64,000 nt of DNA. Origin: Caballeronia sordidicola. Its GTDB lineage: Bacteria > Pseudomonadota > Gammaproteobacteria > Burkholderiales > Burkholderiaceae. Within the stretch, counting starts at the first letter, position 1. Each line of letters begins with the position of its first letter. The notes beneath the pieces are model-generated. The model had not been told where the DNA came from. It ran no database searches and saw nothing but the letters and a program-made list of their open reading frames with translations. The translations under genes were made by a program, and so were the position numbers. Below are positions 34,138-42,349 of this stretch, in pieces. The DNA lies in assembly GCF_002220365.1 (NCBI RefSeq), contig NZ_MTHB01000109.1:62001-126000 (forward strand). Direction: 5' to 3'.

Positions 34138-34875
34138 TTACAAGATGCCTGATTTCCAGATCATTTGAAACGCAGCGGCGAGCACAAAAAGCAGCACCAG
34201 GATTCGGAATGAACCAGGCGGCAGTTTGTCGCGAAGCGGTCTCACAAGCATGATGCCGATAATGACAGGAACACTTGCCGCGGTCGAAATAGCGATGTCG
34301 CTCAGGCTCGTATGAGCGCCTCCGCTAAAGGTGAGGATCAGGGTAAGGATCGACACAACGAGGATGATCGCGATCTGTTTCGTAAAAGCCTTGCCTGTTG
34401 CCCCTGTCGCGATCAGATACATTGCAAGCAAAGGGCCGGGAACCGACGCAATGCTTTCCATCACGGCCGCGCCAAACCCGAACACAAAACCAGCGGGCTT
34501 GGCCAACCGAGGCGACAGCGTGAGCTTCGGCGCCGCGAGCAACAAAAGCGCAGCAAGCATCAACAGGCTACCGGCCGCGGCTTGCGCGCGATGCGGCGCG
34601 AGTAAGATCAAAACCGTCACGCCCACGATATTCCCCAGGACAGTGCCAATGAGCGGAGCCGCAATACGGCGAACCGTTGGCAGCATCTCGCCGCCCTCCA
34701 GCGCTTGCGGGATATTGCCGAGAATGATCGGCATCGAAAGGAGAAGCACTGCCTGCTTGATCGGCAAGAATTGACTCAATATTGGCATTGCGACAAGCGG
34801 CACGCCGATGCTGACAATCCCTTTGACCATGCCGCCGAGCACGAGTGCGACAACGATCCCGAGTATTTCGGGCAT
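34138..34875 (-). CDS. TauE/SafE-family membrane permease
   Basis: 245 aa with seven to eight hydrophobic segments and the family repeat with GGMVKGIVSIGVPLVAMP at the N-terminus and a matching FGFGAAVMESIASVPGPLLAMYL half. Such proteins export or import small sulfonates or related anions. Convergent with the LysR gene (26-bp gap) and not obviously linked to another pathway here. Confidence 0.88.
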   Translation of the reverse strand: MPEILGIVVALVLGGMVKGIVSIGVPLVAMPILSQFLPIKQAVLLLSMPIILGNIPQALEGGEMLPTVRRIAAPLIGTVLGNIVGVTVLILLAPHRAQAAAGSLLMLAALLLLAAPKLTLSPRLAKPAGFVFGFGAAVMESIASVPGPLLAMYLIATGATGKAFTKQIAIILVVSILTLILTFSGGAHTSLSDIAISTAASVPVIIGIMLVRPLRDKLPPGSFRILVLLFVLAAAFQMIWKSGIL

Positions 34876-35157
34876 ATTGAGCGCATGAAGGCTAGCGCCT
34901 AGAACGCCGTCAGTGAGATTAATTTGGGCCGCCGTGAGAATGAGAGACGCCTTGGCCGCGATGCAATATGCACGGCCAAATCGTATGGTTTAGCGTTGGA
35001 GAGGCTACGCATTTCGAAGGCGGTTATTTTAGCGCCGACTGCGCGGCTTCACTGCCTGTGTGATCGCGCCCGCCAGTGGCGCAAACGTTTGAGTTGGTTG
35101 GCCCTGTTGCTAACGCCAGGGCCATACGGGCATGCGCTCGCTCATTTCAATTCTGCT
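34876..35157. other. Intergenic region with nothing recognised
   Basis: 282 bp between the TauE permease start and the stop of the next minus-strand gene. No RNA gene, clear promoter or hairpin was seen. Confidence 0.4.
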
Positions 35158-35664
35158 CTACGCCGAAAATCCCGCCGGCGGACGCGGTCGAAAGCCCGCA
35201 ATCACAGCGTTTGCATCCGCGAAGAACATATCCGGGAAGATTGTCGAGACCTGGGTAAGCGCGATGCGGGCTGCCGTGAGCATCATCGAAAGTTGTTGAT
35301 CTGATGCCGACTCACCGAACAGCAGTCGCTGCACGAGCACGACGCCACCGACGCTCGCAAAGAGGCGCAAAACGTAGCCAAGAGAGGAATTGGTCAGCAT
35401 TTCGGCGCCATATGTATCGGCAAGCGCTGTGAGGATGGCGAGTTCCACCTTGTTCGGTCGACGAGGCACACGGCGCTCCGTCGGGCGCGTCCCGCTGACT
35501 GGCATGCTGCTAGAAGGCAGGACACGGGTGACAATCGGGCTTGCTGCATCGAGTGCTTGCACCCCGGACCTCAGCCCTGCCCTGAATGCGGAAATGGCTG
35601 CATCCATCCTGAGCACGAGACGAGCGGTCTCCTGGCTGGCTTGATCGGGCGTAGGTTCGGACAT
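35158..35664 (-). CDS. Hypothetical protein
   Basis: 168 aa, not recognised. The N-terminal half is hydrophilic with Pro/Arg-rich RPTERRVPRRPNK; the C-terminal half is helical and fairly hydrophobic (SLGYVLRLFASVGGVVLVQRLLF) and could be a helical bundle like a TetR C-terminal domain, but no DNA-binding domain is present. Codon third positions are GC-rich, which supports coding. It may be a remnant of a larger gene given the broken neighbour at 35695. Confidence 0.5.
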   Translation of the reverse strand: MSEPTPDQASQETARLVLRMDAAISAFRAGLRSGVQALDAASPIVTRVLPSSSMPVSGTRPTERRVPRRPNKVELAILTALADTYGAEMLTNSSLGYVLRLFASVGGVVLVQRLLFGESASDQQLSMMLTAARIALTQVSTIFPDMFFADANAVIAGFRPRPPAGFSA

Positions 35665-35694
35665 GGGCGAAACTCAAGTCGAAGGTGCCCAACT

Positions 35695-36048
35695 TTACAC
35701 TGGAAAATGCACTGCCCATAGCACCGCGTGGGCGAGCTTGTTCAGACCCGGATCCAGCATCCATTGCTCTGGGCAGCATGAGCATGAGCCCGACAACGAT
35801 ACGACTGCTCGTTGCAACTGCTCGTTGCAACTGCTTAGGCACGTACTACGAACAATCTCGCAAGCGCCATTGAACACCCTTTTCGATTCGCTGCTTGCGC
35901 CTGTTGTGAAAACCAGTGTTCCATTTGTCAGGAACGAAGACGCCGACACGGCGGCTGCGGCACCGAACGCTTCTTCGAACTGGACCTTGGTGGGACAATT
36001 CGGCCGTCCGAGATTCAAGTTACGAAAGAAGGCCACATGTATATTCAT
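35695..36048 (-). pseudogene. DUF1697 family gene, truncated/frameshifted
   Basis: The first ~66 residues (MNIHVAFFRNLNLGR, then SFLTNGTLVF) are typical DUF1697, whose members are about 180 aa. After residue ~70 the homology stops and the frame runs into unrelated Cys/Ser-rich sequence, ending at 117 aa. A duplicated 13-bp element (35804-35829) lies where the homology ends. None of the three frames downstream resumes the family, so the C-terminal two thirds appear lost. Confidence 0.55.
35804..35829. repeat. 13-bp direct repeat, 2 copies plus partial
   Basis: ACTGCTCGTTGCA at 35804-35816 and 35817-35829, followed by a partial ACTGCT. It lies inside the broken DUF1697 gene. Confidence 0.9.
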
Positions 36049-36096
36049 TTTGGTCTTGGCGACACGCGAATAAGATTTGATCGGACCTAACGCTGT

Positions 36097-37011
36097 TTAA
36101 GCTTCAGTTCGCAAAGCAAGAATGAGGAAATCAACGAACGACTTAACGCGCGAGGTCGTTTGCAGATGCTGCGGAACGACCGCATAAATATCGGCATCGG
36201 GTGTGCGGTAGGCCGGTAGTACGTGTATCAATCGGCCGTCGCGCAAGTACTCTGCGATGTCCCACTCTGCACGCATCAGAATGCCGTGACCGTCGAGTGC
36301 CCATTTGACTGCGATCTCGCCGTCGTTCGTAGTGAGGTTGCCTCGAACCCGTATAACCTCAGCTTTCTCCGCCGCGCCCCGCCCCGTTATCAGCCGCCAG
36401 ATGCCGTAGCCATCGTCGCCCTGGCGTATGCCAATGCAATTGTGCTGCACGAGATCCTGAGGATGCCGGGGAAGTGGATGATCAGCGAAGTAAGCCGGTG
36501 CGGCGCAAAGCAGGCGCCGGTTCGGCGCTACCAGCCGGGCAATGACGCGCGAGTCCGGCGCCTCGCCGAAACGCACGCATACATCGAAAGAATTTTCGCT
36601 AAGGGGTGGAGGATCGACCGATAGCTGCAACTGCACGTCGACCTCAGGATACAGCTTCACAAAGCGCGAGATGGCGGGCGCAATGTGACTGCGCCCGAAA
36701 CCCAGCGTGGCGTTGACGCGCAACAGCCCGCTCGGCGCTGCCGCCGCTCCGCCAAGAAGCTGCGCGAGCTCGTCCATTTCAGTCAGGATTCTCCGCGCAC
36801 GGGTCGCATAGAGTTCGCCCTCGGGCGTAAGGCTCATCCGGCGGGTCGTCCGGCTCACCAGCGCGACGCCGGTGCGCGCCTCCATCTGCGAGAGGTGCTT
36901 GCTGACCGCCGCCGTGCTCAATCCCAACTCGCGGGCAGCGGCTGTCAGGCTGCCGCTGCCCGCCAGGATGGAGAAAAAACTCAAGTCTTCTGCCTGTATT
37001 GGAGAGGTCAT
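36097..37011 (-). CDS. dmlR: LysR-family regulator, DmlR-like
   Basis: 304 aa. Helix-turn-helix (GSLTAAARELGLSTAAVSKHLSQME) and type-2 periplasmic-like effector domain with the CRP-group features seen in DmlR/TtuA regulators. Divergent from a D-malate/tartrate dehydrogenase gene with 121 bp between starts, exactly the dmlR-dmlA arrangement of E. coli. The gap holds TTAAC-N5-GTTAA, a LysR-type T-N11-A palindrome. The symbol is by synteny and family, not by proven ligand. Confidence 0.82.
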   Translation of the reverse strand: MTSPIQAEDLSFFSILAGSGSLTAAARELGLSTAAVSKHLSQMEARTGVALVSRTTRRMSLTPEGELYATRARRILTEMDELAQLLGGAAAAPSGLLRVNATLGFGRSHIAPAISRFVKLYPEVDVQLQLSVDPPPLSENSFDVCVRFGEAPDSRVIARLVAPNRRLLCAAPAYFADHPLPRHPQDLVQHNCIGIRQGDDGYGIWRLITGRGAAEKAEVIRVRGNLTTNDGEIAVKWALDGHGILMRAEWDIAEYLRDGRLIHVLPAYRTPDADIYAVVPQHLQTTSRVKSFVDFLILALRTEA

Positions 37012-37036
37012 TGAGAGGTCGTTGGCAGCTTCATTG

Positions 37037-37051
37037 TTAACTCAAAGTTAA
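37037..37051. promoter_or_regulatory. LysR-type operator TTAAC-N5-GTTAA in the dmlR-dmlA region
   Basis: Perfect 15-bp palindrome containing T-N11-A, plus a GTTTAAC element at 37057-37063. It is 25 bp from the regulator start and 80 bp from the dehydrogenase start. Confidence 0.65.
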
Positions 37052-37132
37052 AGACAGTTTAACTCCGGCAGCGTTTGGAAGGGCATTTGCGCTTTAGCAT
37101 GCCCAGATGTTTTCCAATTTCAGAGACGAGAG

Positions 37133-38227
37133 ATGAAGAGTTATCGGATCGCGACCATCCCCGGAGACGGAATCGGCAAAGAGGTGGTGCCGGCAGGACA
37201 GGAAGTGCTGGAAGCGCTGGCCGCGCAAACCGGTCGCTTTACGTTCGAGTTCGAAAATTTCGCCTGGGGTGGTGACTACTACCGTGAGCATGGAGTGATG
37301 ATGCCGGCTGACGGCCTTGATGCGATTCGGCACAAGGACGCCATTCTGTTCGGCTCAGCCGGTGATCCGGCGATCCCTGATCACATCACTCTTTGGGGAC
37401 TTCGTCTCAAGATCTGTCAGGGCTTCGACCAGTACGCCAACGTGCGTCCGACGAGAATCCTGCCGGGCATCGATGGCCCGCTTAAACGCTGTGGTCCGAC
37501 TGATCTCGACTGGGTAATTGTCCGGGAAAATTCAGAGGGCGAATATTCAGGGGTAGGCGGACGCGCGCATCAAGGCCATCCGATTGAAGTCGCGACCGAC
37601 GTTTCGATCATGACGCGAGCAGGCGTTGAACGAATCCTGCGCTTCGCTTTTCGCCTGGCAGCGTCGCGTCCACGCAGACTGCTGACCGTTATCACCAAGA
37701 GCAATGCGCAGCGTCACGCAATGGTGATGTGGGACGAAATTGCCCTCGAGATTTCGAAGGAATTTCCAGATGTCAGATGGGACAGGGAACTTGTTGATGC
37801 CGCCACTGCGCGCATGGTGAACCGTCCTGCAACGCTCGACACCATTGTCGCGACCAACCTTCATGCAGATATCCTGAGCGACCTGGCTGCTGCGCTGGCC
37901 GGAAGTCTCGGCATTGCGCCGACTGCCAATCTCGATCCTGAGCGCCGCTATCCTTCCATGTTCGAGCCAATCCATGGTTCAGCGTTCGACATCATGGGCA
38001 TGGGACTCGCGAATCCTATTGGTACGTTCTGGTCAGTCGTCATGATGCTCGAGCATCTTGGCGAAACGGACGCCGCGCGGGCAGTGATGGAGGCCATTGA
38101 GCACGTGACAGGCAATCCCGCAACGCATACAGGTGACCTTGGCGGCACGGCAACGACCCGGCAAGTGACCGATGCAGTCTGCGCATTTCTTGCGGCGCAT
38201 TCAGCACAAGCGCCGCAGGTCGCCTGA
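37133..38227 (+). CDS. dmlA: Tartrate dehydrogenase / D-malate dehydrogenase (decarboxylating)
   Basis: 364 aa beta-decarboxylating dehydrogenase of the isopropylmalate/isocitrate family. IATIPGDGIGKEV at the start, YANVRPTR (101-108), VIVRENSEGEYSG with catalytic Tyr138, Lys189 in TKSN, and metal Asp222, Asp246 and Asp250 in TNLHADILSDLAA. The YANVRP and NSEGEYSG signatures separate TtuC/DmlA from LeuB. It oxidises D-malate, tartrate or a related 2-hydroxyacid with loss of CO2. Divergent LysR gene supports an inducible pathway. Confidence 0.9.
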   Translation: MKSYRIATIPGDGIGKEVVPAGQEVLEALAAQTGRFTFEFENFAWGGDYYREHGVMMPADGLDAIRHKDAILFGSAGDPAIPDHITLWGLRLKICQGFDQYANVRPTRILPGIDGPLKRCGPTDLDWVIVRENSEGEYSGVGGRAHQGHPIEVATDVSIMTRAGVERILRFAFRLAASRPRRLLTVITKSNAQRHAMVMWDEIALEISKEFPDVRWDRELVDAATARMVNRPATLDTIVATNLHADILSDLAAALAGSLGIAPTANLDPERRYPSMFEPIHGSAFDIMGMGLANPIGTFWSVVMMLEHLGETDAARAVMEAIEHVTGNPATHTGDLGGTATTRQVTDAVCAFLAAHSAQAPQVA

Positions 38228-38375
38228 ACCCGGGTCGTCAGAAGGTTCGCCCGTTGTACGCAATTTTGTAAGCAATGTGTCGACTTCACGGGTACAGCAA
38301 ATCATGGCGAACGCCTGCACAGAAACCGCTCTTAGCCCTTCCCGGGTCATGGGCCAAAGTTCAAGGAGACTTCCA

Positions 38376-39155
38376 ATGTGGTTTGTCGGAAAAAGCGAGC
38401 TTCTCTCGCTAATCGAACGTCACTGCCTCGATGAGGTCATGCCGGCATTCAGCGATCACCGCACGGTTCGAAAAAATACAACAATCTACCGACCCGAAGA
38501 CCTGAGCAATCATGTCTATTTGCTCAAAAGCGGCAGCGTTCGGCTCTTCAGGCTGACCGAAGACGGACAAGAGATCACGCTGTCGTTTATCAAGGCCGGG
38601 ATGTTGTTCGGCGACGGCGATGTATTGAACGAGGCCAATTATTCGCATCATGCGCAGACGCTTGCTCCCAGCATGATTTGCTACATTCGCAAGGCGGATT
38701 TCAAACAACTGCTCGCACGCTACGACGTAATCAACGAATTCGTCCTGAGAAGCCACTACCTCCGATGGCAGGAAGCTCAGCAGCTAATCGAAAACCTGTC
38801 TCTGCACGACGTGCGCAAACGCCTGACCAACATCCTCGTGATGTTCGCCGGTCAGATAGGTGTCGAATTCGACTGCCTGAGTCGAGCAGATGCAGTCCTT
38901 ATCGATCTGCCTATTCCTCAAGACAAGCTCGCCGAATTCATTGGTACATCGCGCGAATCCGTTAACCGGCACTTCAACGACCTGAAGGCTGAAGGGCTGA
39001 CATCCATGCACGAACGCAAGATCGTGCTGACACCCCTCTTTGTTGCGAAATTCCTGCGCAACAAAATGCCGCCAAAACAGATCATGTTGCCGGCACCGTT
39101 CACTGCGCCCCCCTTGAACGTTCAGGCCGTCAAAGCGCCGCTAGCGCGCGTCTAA
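38376..39155 (+). CDS. Crp/Fnr-family transcriptional regulator
   Basis: 259 aa from ATG 38376, chosen because AAGGAG (38363-38368) is seven bases upstream; the longer frame from 38172 overlaps dmlA antiparallel in sense and is unlikely. Cyclic-nucleotide-binding-like domain ~25-130 and C-terminal winged helix with DKLAEFIGTSRESVNRHF. The recognition helix has Arg193, Glu194 and Arg198 in the same spacing as E. coli CRP Arg180/Glu181/Arg185, predicting TGTGA-N6-TCACA-like sites. Two such sites lie at 43414-43429 and 43472-43487. The Fe-S cysteines of FNR are absent. Confidence 0.9.
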   Translation: MWFVGKSELLSLIERHCLDEVMPAFSDHRTVRKNTTIYRPEDLSNHVYLLKSGSVRLFRLTEDGQEITLSFIKAGMLFGDGDVLNEANYSHHAQTLAPSMICYIRKADFKQLLARYDVINEFVLRSHYLRWQEAQQLIENLSLHDVRKRLTNILVMFAGQIGVEFDCLSRADAVLIDLPIPQDKLAEFIGTSRESVNRHFNDLKAEGLTSMHERKIVLTPLFVAKFLRNKMPPKQIMLPAPFTAPPLNVQAVKAPLARV

Positions 39156-39786
39156 CCGCCTCTACGCCGCTACGCGGGCTGGACAGGACCGGCACGCGCA
39201 GCTTGCCAAGCGTGGGGATGAGACGCGCCATCGACACTTGTGCGAGCACGACTACGTCGACTTGATCGGCGAGCGCGACAATTGTCTGCTTAAGAATCTC
39301 GTCGTGCAGCACACCGTCGCCGCGTAGCAGCGCTTCGAACGCCCCCTCAGCGATCCGTTCGGTCACCTCGACCGTGCGGCCGAACTCGGCGGCCTTGCGC
39401 CGGATCAGCCGCACGGTCGGGTCCAGCGTAGTGGACACGGTTGCGACCACGCCGATGCGCGGGCCAATCGCGCTGGCCTCTTCCGCCATCGATTCATCGA
39501 TCTTTACGATAGGCGTGCGGATAAATTCTTTTAACGAGTCGGTCGCCTCGCCCACCGAAGAGCACGCATTGAGGATGATGTCGGCGCCCATTGCTTGCGC
39601 ATTTGACATGTAGCTATATATGCGGCTAGCGACTTCCGGCGTCAGATGCCCCGCCGCACGGACATCGTTCAGCAAGCTGTCATCCATGATGTTGATCACG
39701 CGCGCGTGCGCGATCAACTCGCTGAGTTGTTCCTTGATTGGCAGAACCGTCACGGGTCCGGTATGAATCACAGCTATCGTAGTCAT
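39130..39786 (-). CDS. Asp/Glu racemase-superfamily protein (second catalytic Cys missing)
   Basis: 218 aa from ATG 39786 (TGGAAAACC upstream). The first catalytic Cys75 lies in LNACSSVGEA, but the second-site motif reads VVVLAQVSMARL, with Ala-Gln in place of the usual Gly-Cys. A one-Cys member could act as an arylmalonate-decarboxylase-like or maleate-isomerase-like enzyme rather than a true racemase; this is inference. Last gene of the ABC operon (31 bp after the ATPase). Its 3' end overlaps the convergent Crp/Fnr gene by 26 bp. Confidence 0.85.
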   Translation of the reverse strand: MTTIAVIHTGPVTVLPIKEQLSELIAHARVINIMDDSLLNDVRAAGHLTPEVASRIYSYMSNAQAMGADIILNACSSVGEATDSLKEFIRTPIVKIDESMAEEASAIGPRIGVVATVSTTLDPTVRLIRRKAAEFGRTVEVTERIAEGAFEALLRGDGVLHDEILKQTIVALADQVDVVVLAQVSMARLIPTLGKLRVPVLSSPRSGVEAVRRALAAL

Positions 39787-39817
39787 GGTTTTCCATTCAG
39801 TTTGTAAAATCAAAAAA

Positions 39818-41326
39818 TCAAGCGGTCGCTGCGGCCATCACGCGCTCCTGGGTCGCTTGCTCACGCGTCATCTCGCCATTCAACTGTCCTTCACGAACAA
39901 TCAGGATCCTGTCGCTGACGGCCAGCACTTCCAGCAAATCCGACGAAATGACAATGATCCCAATGCCTTGCGAAGCGAGCCGCGCCAGCAGTGCGTGCAC
40001 CTCCGCCTTCGCGCCTATGTCAATGCCGCGTGTTGGCTCGTCAACAATCAGGACCTTTGGATTCCGCGCAACCCATTTGGCGATTACGATCTTCTGCTGA
40101 TTGCCACCGCTAAGATTGACGACCTTCTGTTCATTGTCAGGCGTCTTGATGCCCAGACTGCGCACGAATTGCTTACAGCTATTCTCTTCTTTGGCGCGTT
40201 GCAGGAACTGGAAGGGTGAATAGCGCTTCAAGTGGGTCAGGCTGAAGTTTTCCCGCACGCTCATTCCGAGCACCAGCCCCTGCGCCTTGCGGTCTTCGGT
40301 CACGAACCCAATGCCCTGTTCAATCGCATCGTAGGGACTGCGGATCGTCACAGGCTTGCCGTCGATGGCGATACTTCCCGTGCAGGGGCGCATGCCGAAA
40401 ATCATCTCCATGATCTCCGTGCGCCCTGAACCGACCAGTCCCGCAACGCCCAGGATTTCGCCGCGATGCAACGTGAAGTTGATGTCCCGTATCCTCGCTT
40501 GCGCCCCCTTCACCGCACGCAACGACAAGTCGCGTACTTCCAGTACGGGCTCCTTGCTTGCATGCGACACAGTGGATCCGGGATATAGATCGCTTAACTC
40601 ACGATCGACCATCATGCGAACCAGCGAGTCGCGGGTCACGTGTGCAATCGCAGAGGTATTGACGGTACGGCCATCGCGAAGCACGCTCACCTGGTCGGCA
40701 AGCTCGAAAATTTCCTCGAGCCTGTGCGAGATGTAGACCACCGCGATGTTGCGCTCGCGCAAGCGCTTGATCAATCGCAGCAGCGTGCGCGTTTCATGAT
40801 GGCTGAGCGAAGCAGTCGGTTCATCCATGATGATGACTTTTGACTGGTACGCAAGCGCCTTGGCGATCTCGATCATCTGCTTCTGTCCGACACTCAACTC
40901 GCTCACCCGCGCGGATGGGTCTAGATCAAGTTCGATCGTTTCAAGCATCTGTGTAGCCTCGCGGCTCATCCGTGCCCGATCGAGCAAACCAAGGCGATTG
41001 CGTGGCTCCCTGGCGAGGAACAAGTTTTCCGCCACGCTAAGATTTTCGACTACCGACAACTCCTGGTAAATGATGCCAATTCCCAACGCACGCGCATGAT
41101 TACTATCGCGCAGCGCGATTTCCTTGCCCTCGATGAGGATGCTTCCGCCTGGGTCCGGGCTATAGACACCCGTCAATATCTTCATCAGCGTGCTCTTGCC
41201 AGCCCCATTCTCCCCGGCGAGCGCCAGCACCTCACCTTGCCGGATCTGAAGATTGACGCCGTCGAGCGCCTTGACGCCGGGGAACGTTTTGGAAATGTTC
41301 CTCATCTCCAGGAATGGCGCTGTCAT
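39818..41326 (-). CDS. Sugar ABC transporter ATP-binding protein, RbsA/MglA type
   Basis: 502 aa, two nucleotide-binding domains. Domain 1: Walker A GENGAGKST (38-46), signature LSVGQKQMIEIAKAL, Walker B VIIMDEPTASL. Domain 2: degenerate P-loop GLVGSGRTE, signature LSGGNQQKIVIAKW, VLIVDEPTRGID. GGGAGAGCC precedes the ATG. Third gene of the permease-binding protein-ATPase-racemase operon. Confidence 0.93.
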   Translation of the reverse strand: MTAPFLEMRNISKTFPGVKALDGVNLQIRQGEVLALAGENGAGKSTLMKILTGVYSPDPGGSILIEGKEIALRDSNHARALGIGIIYQELSVVENLSVAENLFLAREPRNRLGLLDRARMSREATQMLETIELDLDPSARVSELSVGQKQMIEIAKALAYQSKVIIMDEPTASLSHHETRTLLRLIKRLRERNIAVVYISHRLEEIFELADQVSVLRDGRTVNTSAIAHVTRDSLVRMMVDRELSDLYPGSTVSHASKEPVLEVRDLSLRAVKGAQARIRDINFTLHRGEILGVAGLVGSGRTEIMEMIFGMRPCTGSIAIDGKPVTIRSPYDAIEQGIGFVTEDRKAQGLVLGMSVRENFSLTHLKRYSPFQFLQRAKEENSCKQFVRSLGIKTPDNEQKVVNLSGGNQQKIVIAKWVARNPKVLIVDEPTRGIDIGAKAEVHALLARLASQGIGIIVISSDLLEVLAVSDRILIVREGQLNGEMTREQATQERVMAAATA

Positions 41327-41350
41327 GGCTCTCCCTTGCTCGAACCGAGC

Positions 41351-42295
41351 TTACTTGGTGTAGCTTCCAAGATTATCTTTAGTCACAACCGTCACACCCG
41401 TATCGATATCTTTAGGAGGCTCTCCCGTCCCCTGGATCTGCGCCACCAAATTTGTCACCGCAAGCGAACCCATGGTGACCGGACGCTGAACCATGATCCC
41501 TTGAATCGAGCCATCCTTAAGTGCCTTTAGCGTGTCGGGGAGATCGTCAAACGCGAGCACCTCGAGCTTGCCTTTCATCGCGCCGAACTCCTTCGTGTTG
41601 AGCACCTTTGACACGGCAGGCCCGCCGACCTGACTCACCCCGAAAATACCCTTCAGCTGCGGATGGGCCCGCAAGGTTGTCTCGACTACCGAAACGCCTC
41701 TGGCGAGGTCATCGTCCGTACCCTGTGTTTCCACAATCTTGATACCCGGATATTTCGACAGCCCCTTCTTGATACCGGCGATACGTTCATTGAGATTCAC
41801 CGCACCGAGCTGCCCGGTCACTATCGCGACTTCACCGGATCCGCCCAGTGCCTTGCCCATCGTCTCGGCCATGGTCGCGCCGGCCGACTCGTTGTTCGTA
41901 CCGATGTACATCGACCGGCCGCTCTTGGGCGAGTCCGAGTCGAACGTCAGTACCTTTATGCCACTCTGTTCAGCGCGCTTCATCACGCTCTCAACTGACT
42001 TCGGCTCGTTGACCGAGATAGCAATGCCGTCGACATGCTTCGATATCAGGTCTTCAATGATCTTTACCTGCGTCGAACCCTGCGTGTTTTGCGGTACCAC
42101 CCATTGATACTTGACACCCGTCTTGTCGGCGGACTGCTGGGCGCCCTTGTTGCAGTCGTCGAAGAACGGCACAGCCACCTTCGGAATGACAGCGACGGAA
42201 ATATCTTTCACGTCCTTAGCCTGTGTCGACGCACACAGACATAGGGCCGTAGCGGCCAAGCCGACGCTCATTGCAGTGCGAAATGTCATATCCAT
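41351..42295 (-). CDS. Sugar ABC transporter periplasmic substrate-binding protein, RbsB-like
   Basis: 314 aa with a Sec signal peptide (hydrophobic ~6-20; cleavage near TQAKD). The mature part has the RbsB fold: AVIPKVAVPFFDDCNKGAQ, QGSTQVKIIEDLISK and DSDSPKSGR in the cleft. GGAGACAAAA supports the ATG at 42295. Unusually for this family it is the second gene of the operon, after the permease. Ligand unknown. Confidence 0.9.
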   Translation of the reverse strand: MDMTFRTAMSVGLAATALCLCASTQAKDVKDISVAVIPKVAVPFFDDCNKGAQQSADKTGVKYQWVVPQNTQGSTQVKIIEDLISKHVDGIAISVNEPKSVESVMKRAEQSGIKVLTFDSDSPKSGRSMYIGTNNESAGATMAETMGKALGGSGEVAIVTGQLGAVNLNERIAGIKKGLSKYPGIKIVETQGTDDDLARGVSVVETTLRAHPQLKGIFGVSQVGGPAVSKVLNTKEFGAMKGKLEVLAFDDLPDTLKALKDGSIQGIMVQRPVTMGSLAVTNLVAQIQGTGEPPKDIDTGVTVVTKDNLGSYTK

Positions 42296-42349
42296 TTTTG
42301 TCTCCAGTTTTGTTTTAGTGGGTGTTACAAGATCAGGATGATAAGAGTC

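Noticed and set aside
35510-35842. 110-codon minus-strand frame overlapping the broken DUF1697 gene and the hypothetical gene
   Set aside because: It does not continue the DUF1697 homology and overlaps a better supported frame.
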